From Cyanophora paradoxa (Eukaryota > Glaucocystophyceae > Cyanophorales > Cyanophoraceae): a DNA stretch of 64,000 nt. Of this stretch, positions 59,701-64,000 are shown piece by piece (the first letter of the stretch is position 1; the number at the start of each line of letters is the position of its first letter). The notes beneath the pieces are model-generated. The model ran no database searches. It was given only the letters and a program-made list of their open reading frames with translations, and was not told the origin of the DNA. The DNA lies in contig QPMI01000059.1 of the NCBI GenBank assembly GCA_004431415.1, positions 186,001 through 250,000 on the forward strand, read 5' to 3'. The position numbers were made by a program, and so were the translations under genes.

Positions 59701-62700
59701 CTCCGCCCGGGCGCGCCTGCGTGGGCTCCAGGACTCGGCCGGCTGGGCCGCCGCCTCCGCCGCCTCCGCCGCCGCCGCCGCCGCCGCTGCCGCGCAGGCG
59801 GCCGCCGAGGCCGAGGTGCTCGCCATTTGCCGCCCTGCCGCCCCGGTCCTCTCCTCCTTCCCGCTCGTCCCCGCCGCCGCCCCCGAAGACTCCCGTACCC
59901 CCCGCACCACCTACTCCGCCGCGATCGGGCTCGGCCACGTCGCCTCGCGGTACCCCCGCGGGGGCCTCTGGGCCCCCCTCCTGGGAGCCGGCTCGCTGCG
60001 GGACGCGGAGATCGTCGCTGCCGTCGCTTCGGACGAGTTCGGGTACCCCTTTCCCCGCCCCGCATCCCACCGCGTACCCCTCGCCTTCTCTGATCGCTTT
60101 CTATACCCCCCAGGTTCGACGTGGCGTTCCACTCGTACCTCGCGGCCGCCGGCGCGTACCCGCCGCTCCCTGCGCCGCCCGCCGGCTCGGGCGCGGCGCT
60201 CCCGTCCTTCCCGGCCCCAGCCACGCCGCTGCGCCGCTCGAAGAAGAACAAGAAGAAGGAGGAGGAGAGCGCGGCCGTCCAAGCCGCCTCCTCGGACCCG
60301 GCCGAGCTCGCCTCGCTGTGCCGCTGGGGCGGGCCGGGCCTGCCGGTCGAGGAGGACCCGGTGGAGGAAGCCTCGCCCCAGGCGCCCCGCAAGGGCCGCG
60401 GGTCCCTCGGGAAGCGCGGCCGCGGGCGGCCCAGCACGGGCGGAGGCGGGCGGAAGGGCCCGCGGCTTCGGCAGTGGGCAGCGGCGGCGGCGGCGGACGG
60501 GACGCCCGGCTCGGAGGAGGCGGAGGGCGTGGAGGACCCGGATGCCCCCGCGTCGGCGGCGGAGGCTGCGGAAGAGGAGGCGGGCGAGGCGGGCGAGGCT
60601 GAGGCTGAAGCTGAAGCTGAAGTTGTGGAGGAGGCCGGGGAGGAGGAGGAGGGAGGGGCGCCCCGACGCCGCCGCCGGCTCGTGCGCGCCGCCGAGAGCG
60701 ACGAGGAGGAGGAGGAGCAGGAGCGGGGGCACGAGGAACAAGCGGAAGACGAGGAGGACACGGCGCCGATGATGGACGAGGAGGAGGAAAGAGGGAAGCT
60801 GCAGTCGCCGGCCCCAGCCTCGCCCAGCGACGAGGAGGCCGGAGCCGGCGCCGGCGCCGCCGCCGCCGCCGCTGAAGCAGAGAAGGCTGCGGGCGACGAT
60901 CAGCCAGAGGCCGCGTCCCGGGAGGAGGCGGCGGCGGCCACTTCTACGGTTACGGCCCCGGCCGAGGAGGAGGAGGAAGAGCAGAAGGAAATCGTGTACC
61001 CCTCCGCCGAGGAGCTCGCGCAGCACCGCGCGGCGGCCGCCGCGCTCGCGGCCATCGCCGGTTCGGATCCCGCCGGATCTCTTTTCCCCTTCTCTTTTTC
61101 GCGCCTGAAACGTCTCACCAGACCTTGCGGACGTCGTCTCGTGCCTGGACCGCCCCGGTCTCTTCTGCCCGGACGACGAAATCCTGGTACCCGTCTTGCC
61201 CTCTTCCCCCACCTCTCGAAACCGTCCGAACCCCGAGCGCAGCCGGCGCCGTTCTGTGCGGCCGTACCCCTCTGCAAGCCCTCGTCGGCGGGCCCCGTGC
61301 GGGCCGCCCAGGCCGCAATCGACGCAGCCGCCCGCGCAGCCGCCCTCCGCTGCTGCGCACGCTCCCTCGCCGGCTCACTCCTGCCGGCCGGGGAGGGGTA
61401 CGCCGCCTTCGCCGAGGCGATGGAGGGGGCCGTACCCGCGGTCCGCCCCCCCGAGGAGGATTCGCTGCAGCCGTTCACCGGCCCCTACGGCTACGGCCTC
61501 TCCCGCCTCCTGTACGCCCCCTCCGATTCCCCCCCCCCGGCTTCTAAAAATAGCGACGCAGGCCGGACGAGCGGTACCCCCTGGCCGGATTCCTCCCCGG
61601 GGCCCTCCGCGCGCGGCACCGGACGGTCGCAACGGAGGCCGTACCCGCCGTCCTTCAGGTGAGAGCGATCGCGTGAAAGAAGAAATTCATAAATAGCAGA
61701 ACCAAATAAGCCGATTTCGAATTATCCAGTCTCCCGTGCTGTTTGTGCTTCCTGCGTTCACCTCTTCGACCTCGGCTCTTCTCTCCTCAGATCTGCGCGG
61801 ACGAGGCGCTGCGCCGCGCGGGCCTCGAGGAGCCGCGGCGCCCCGCCAAGCGCCGGTGCGGCCTACTCCCGCCCTGGGCCCTGGCCCGGGCCGCCCCGCC
61901 CCTTCGTCTAGACGCCTCTAAGACCTGAAACGGCCGCCCTAGGCGCCAGGCCCTGACCTAGGACGCCCCACGCCTAGACGCAGGCCTTAGCCTTGGCCTA
62001 GCGCTGCACCCTCGCCCTAGGCCCTGGCCTAGGCCTAATAGACTTAGACCCAAGTCTTGGCCGCGCTCGCCCTCGCCTCGCGCCCCCACCTAGAATCACC
62101 GCCTAGGCCCCGTGAGACCCAGACCGGCCTAGGAAGAAGTCCTTCCCGTCCCAGACCGGCCTAGATAGACCGGCCTGGGACAAAGCTCCCCCGCCCCGGC
62201 CTAGGACGAAGATCTGAGGAGCCGCAGCGCCGTGCCAATCGCCGGCGCCGGCCGCCCGCAAGCGCCTCCCCGCCCTAGGCCCTTGCCTAAGCCTAGACGT
62301 AGGCCTAGATAGGTCGGCCTAGGAAGAAGCCCCCACGGTCCCGATTGCTCCTTCCGCCCCGCGCCGCGCCGCCCCGCCCCGCCCCGCCTGACGCGCGCGG
62401 GGGTACAGCTTCTGCCACCACTTCGACCCGAAGAGGACCGTCGAGGCAGCCATCTCCCAGGTGCGGGGGGGAAAAGAAGGGGAGGGGTACGGGAGAGAGA
62501 GAGAGAGAGGCGAGAAGGCGGTGTGTGTGTGTGTTGGGGGGGGGGGGGGGGGGGGGGGGAGGGAGGGAGGGAGGGAGGGAGGATCCAATCACTAGAGATC
62601 GGGGCCCAGGCGCCCGCCCCAGCCGTCGCTCACGGTCCCCTTTCCGCCCCGCCCTCGCATCGCAGCTCACGCGGTCGCGCTTCTCTACGCCGATCGTCCC

Positions 62701-62746
62701 CTGCCCGCCCTCCCTCGTCCCGGCCCCCGCCCTCCCCGCCCTCTGA
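53741..62746 (+). CDS. ATAD5: ATAD5/Elg1-type large subunit of the PCNA-unloading RFC-like complex
   Basis: AAA+ clamp-loader-like protein that removes PCNA from DNA after replication. A tiny first exon (MGL, 53741-53749) joined to DPSLQLDDEDDVLGLEVP at 53868 is my preferred start. The N-terminal half is disordered and Ala/Lys/Glu-rich; SLDRYFGKPK could be a PCNA-binding peptide. Then come DIPEFFLTKEQRARRLEKKR, WCDELHPESIGQICGN (RFC box), and the Walker A exon LLIVGPPGVGKSTLIYACAA ending at 56958. VIELDRTEKRSRKNVLEGVG then EATQSH follows at 57306. After an insert of about 400 disordered residues comes LILFEECDVLGDDERGF (Walker B type), MQTTKCPILLTA, and the SELADIACLYRRDIRRSLAA helices. C-terminal exons run to FCHHFDPKRTVEAAISQ and TGA at 62746. 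GKS and the EATQSH neighbourhood match ATAD5 rather than RFC1. Exons beyond 61,070 are tentative. Confidence 0.88.
57169..57240 (+). tRNA. tRNA-Thr (anticodon UGU)
   Basis: The 72-nt sequence folds fully. The acceptor pairs GCCGTTG with CAGCGGC (one G-U) and the discriminator is T. The D arm is GCTC/GAGC and the T arm CCGAG-TTCGATC-CTCGG. The anticodon stem TCAGT/ACTGA holds loop CTTGTAA with TGT at positions 34-36 and T33. The A box TGGCTCAGTGG and B box GAGTTCGATCC are good, and a TTTT stop for RNA polymerase III follows at 57271. It has no intron. It lies, in sense, within intron 56959-57305 of the ATAD5 gene. A minus-strand frame across it is meaningless. Confidence 0.95.
59077..59097 (+). 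repeat. Homopolymer C tract at an intron 3' end
   Basis: An unbroken C run immediately followed by AG forms the acceptor of the intron ahead of the GVRPEYEGLRL exon of the ATAD5 gene. Confidence 0.75.
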
Positions 62747-62925
62747 GCGGTGCATCTGCGAGCTCGAATCCGAATTCGAACACCATGCGAATGAGAATTA
62801 AACGAGGGTCGGGGAGCCGCGGGGGCCGGCGAACTTCCGGAACTTTGAGTTTCGTGTTTTCGTGTGCAAGCAAGGCTTGCCCGACAGGGCGTGGCCCAGC
62901 GGCGGAGTCTCAGCTAGCGCTCTGC

Positions 62926-62957
62926 CACGTGCACGTGCACGTGCACGTGCACGTGCA
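62926..62957. repeat. (CACGTG)n microsatellite
   Basis: Five or more CACGTG hexamers, each an E-box/G-box palindrome, lie between the ATAD5 stop and the right-edge gene. The rest of 62,747-63,524 shows no gene. Confidence 0.85.
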
Positions 62958-63524
62958 TGCTCACCGTGGACTTAGTGACTCAGTGACTCTGCGAGCGCTG
63001 AATTTAGAGATCTCAGATCTAGATCTAGATTTCATGATCGAAAATTCGGTTTCAGTCACATTGCAATATATTAAAACTAGAATTCATGATCAAGATGCCT
63101 AGATACACAATAAACGTGCGAAAGGAATACGTATACGTAGTACCGTAGCTGGCAGCAAAGACAGCAAAACTTCGCGGCCGAGAAATGCATATGCTGGACT
63201 CGATTCGGTAAAATTGCAACTGCATGCAAGAGACTGGAAATGCGAAAATCGAGTACAGAGTACATAAGGAGACGATCGACACATAAATACAATACACGAA
63301 AACTGCTGCACGAACTGCAGCGGAAATTAAAGACAGTTGGGAAAAAGGCTGGTCCCTGCTAGGATATCTAATCCGATAATATTAATCCGAGGTCCTGCTA
63401 GGCTGGTCTACTGGCCTGATTTGCCTGGCTTCCTCCCGCGTCGCTTTGCCGGGAGGAAGTTTAAGCCGCAGGGAATTAAAAAGACTAGCCGAGCGGACGC
63501 CGTGACGATACTACAGCTGCAGGA

Positions 63525-63938
63525 TTATATAATTAGATCCGGGAGTTCTCGAAAGCAGAAGGTCCCGGGGAGCAGGGGTGGTGGGGGAGGGCGCGCAGGC
63601 GCGGCGCCGGTGCCGGCGCCGCGGCCGGCGGCGGCGGATGTATATGCCTCCAGGCCGTGCGGCTGCGGCTGCGGCTCGGGAGAGGCGGGTCCTCCATCGC
63701 TGGGGTCCACTCCGCGCCCGTGCAGAGCGTCGGGCTGCGGCTCGGGCGAGGCGGGTACCCCATTATTATTATTATTGTGGCCGTCCTCCACTCCGCTCCC
63801 GTGCAGAGCGTCGCCGCCGCTCTCGCGCCGCTCGCCCTCCGCTGCCGCCGCCTCCTGCGCCGCCTGCGCCGCCGCCTGCCCCGAGACGATGTACCCCGTC
63901 TCCAGCACGAGGACGTCCCCTCCCTTGTTGTCGTGGAC
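63525..63938 (-). CDS. Last exon of an unrecognised gene cut by the window edge
   Basis: A minus-strand frame begins at a good acceptor (ATTAG before GTCCACGACAAC, 63938) and reads VHDNKGGDVLVLETGYIVSG, then an Ala/Gln/Glu-rich stretch, a short Asn run (HNNNNNGV), two imperfect repeats around PASPEPQPDALHGRGVD and a Pro-rich end, closing at TAA 63525. Upstream exons would lie beyond 64,000. The family is not recognised. Composition suggests a disordered tail. Confidence 0.5.
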   Translation of the reverse strand, partial: VHDNKGGDVLVLETGYIVSGQAAAQAAQEAAAAEGERRESGGDALHGSGVEDGHNNNNNGVPASPEPQPDALHGRGVDPSDGGPASPEPQPQPHGLEAYTSAAAGRGAGTGAAPARPPPPPLLPGTFCFRELPDLII

Positions 63939-64000
63939 CTAATTGAGGCGACGATGAGCTCTTCTCAGGGATAATAAACTTTAGATAGAAGGAGAGATAT

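Overview
The window is nuclear DNA of a microbial eukaryote. Genes are broken into many short exons joined at GT..AG sites, a tRNA sits inside a spliced intron, AATAAA signals follow stop codons, and low-complexity DNA, miniature transposons and retroelements fill the spaces. Coding DNA is very GC-rich with C/G-ending codons. Donors are mostly GTGCG or GTACC, and acceptors are usually CAG after C-rich tracts. The BASS transporter with a plastid-type N-terminus is compatible with a GC-rich photosynthetic protist (stramenopile or haptophyte type), but the lineage is inference.

Left part (1-6.46 kb): two copies of a ~1.4 kb satellite unit built from ~150-bp monomers, then at least four TA-flanked miniature inverted-repeat elements in AT-richer DNA. 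From 6.46 to 11.47 kb lies a 23-exon surface-protein gene (signal peptide, Pro/Thr and Gly-Ser stalk, PKD/REJ-like beta domain, GPS-like C-T-H-L-T motif, C-terminal membrane segment). A paralogue occupies 30.10-34.31 kb. The pair is nearly identical in the 3' two thirds and very different at the N-terminus.

Between the paralogues sits a 12,010-bp element (12,384-24,393) with 37-bp perfect terminal inverted repeats and a 3-bp TGC target duplication. Its ~2-kb inverted arms are made of 142-bp and ~40-bp tandem repeats. Nested in it is a 4,565-bp LTR element (14,646-19,210) with two apparently identical 574-bp LTRs, a 4-bp TGTG duplication, and a single gag-like gene: a non-autonomous TR-GAG-type retrotransposon. 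From 24.4 to 30.1 kb there is repeat-rich DNA with no recognised gene.

Right part (34.9-64 kb) is gene-dense: a membrane protein with a RING-like Cys/His tail (-), an FkbM-family methyltransferase (+), a secreted PKD-domain protein (+), an unrecognised small multi-exon gene (-), a short-chain dehydrogenase (+), a BASS transporter (-) and an ATAD5/Elg1-type PCNA-unloading clamp loader (+) carrying tRNA-Thr(UGU) in the intron after its Walker A exon. The last exon of another minus-strand gene is cut by the right edge. Two gene pairs (RING-like/FkbM and BASS/ATAD5) are head-to-head with 179 and about 78 bp between starts. Exon limits given are hand-derived from splice motifs and reading frame and have not been checked against RNA.
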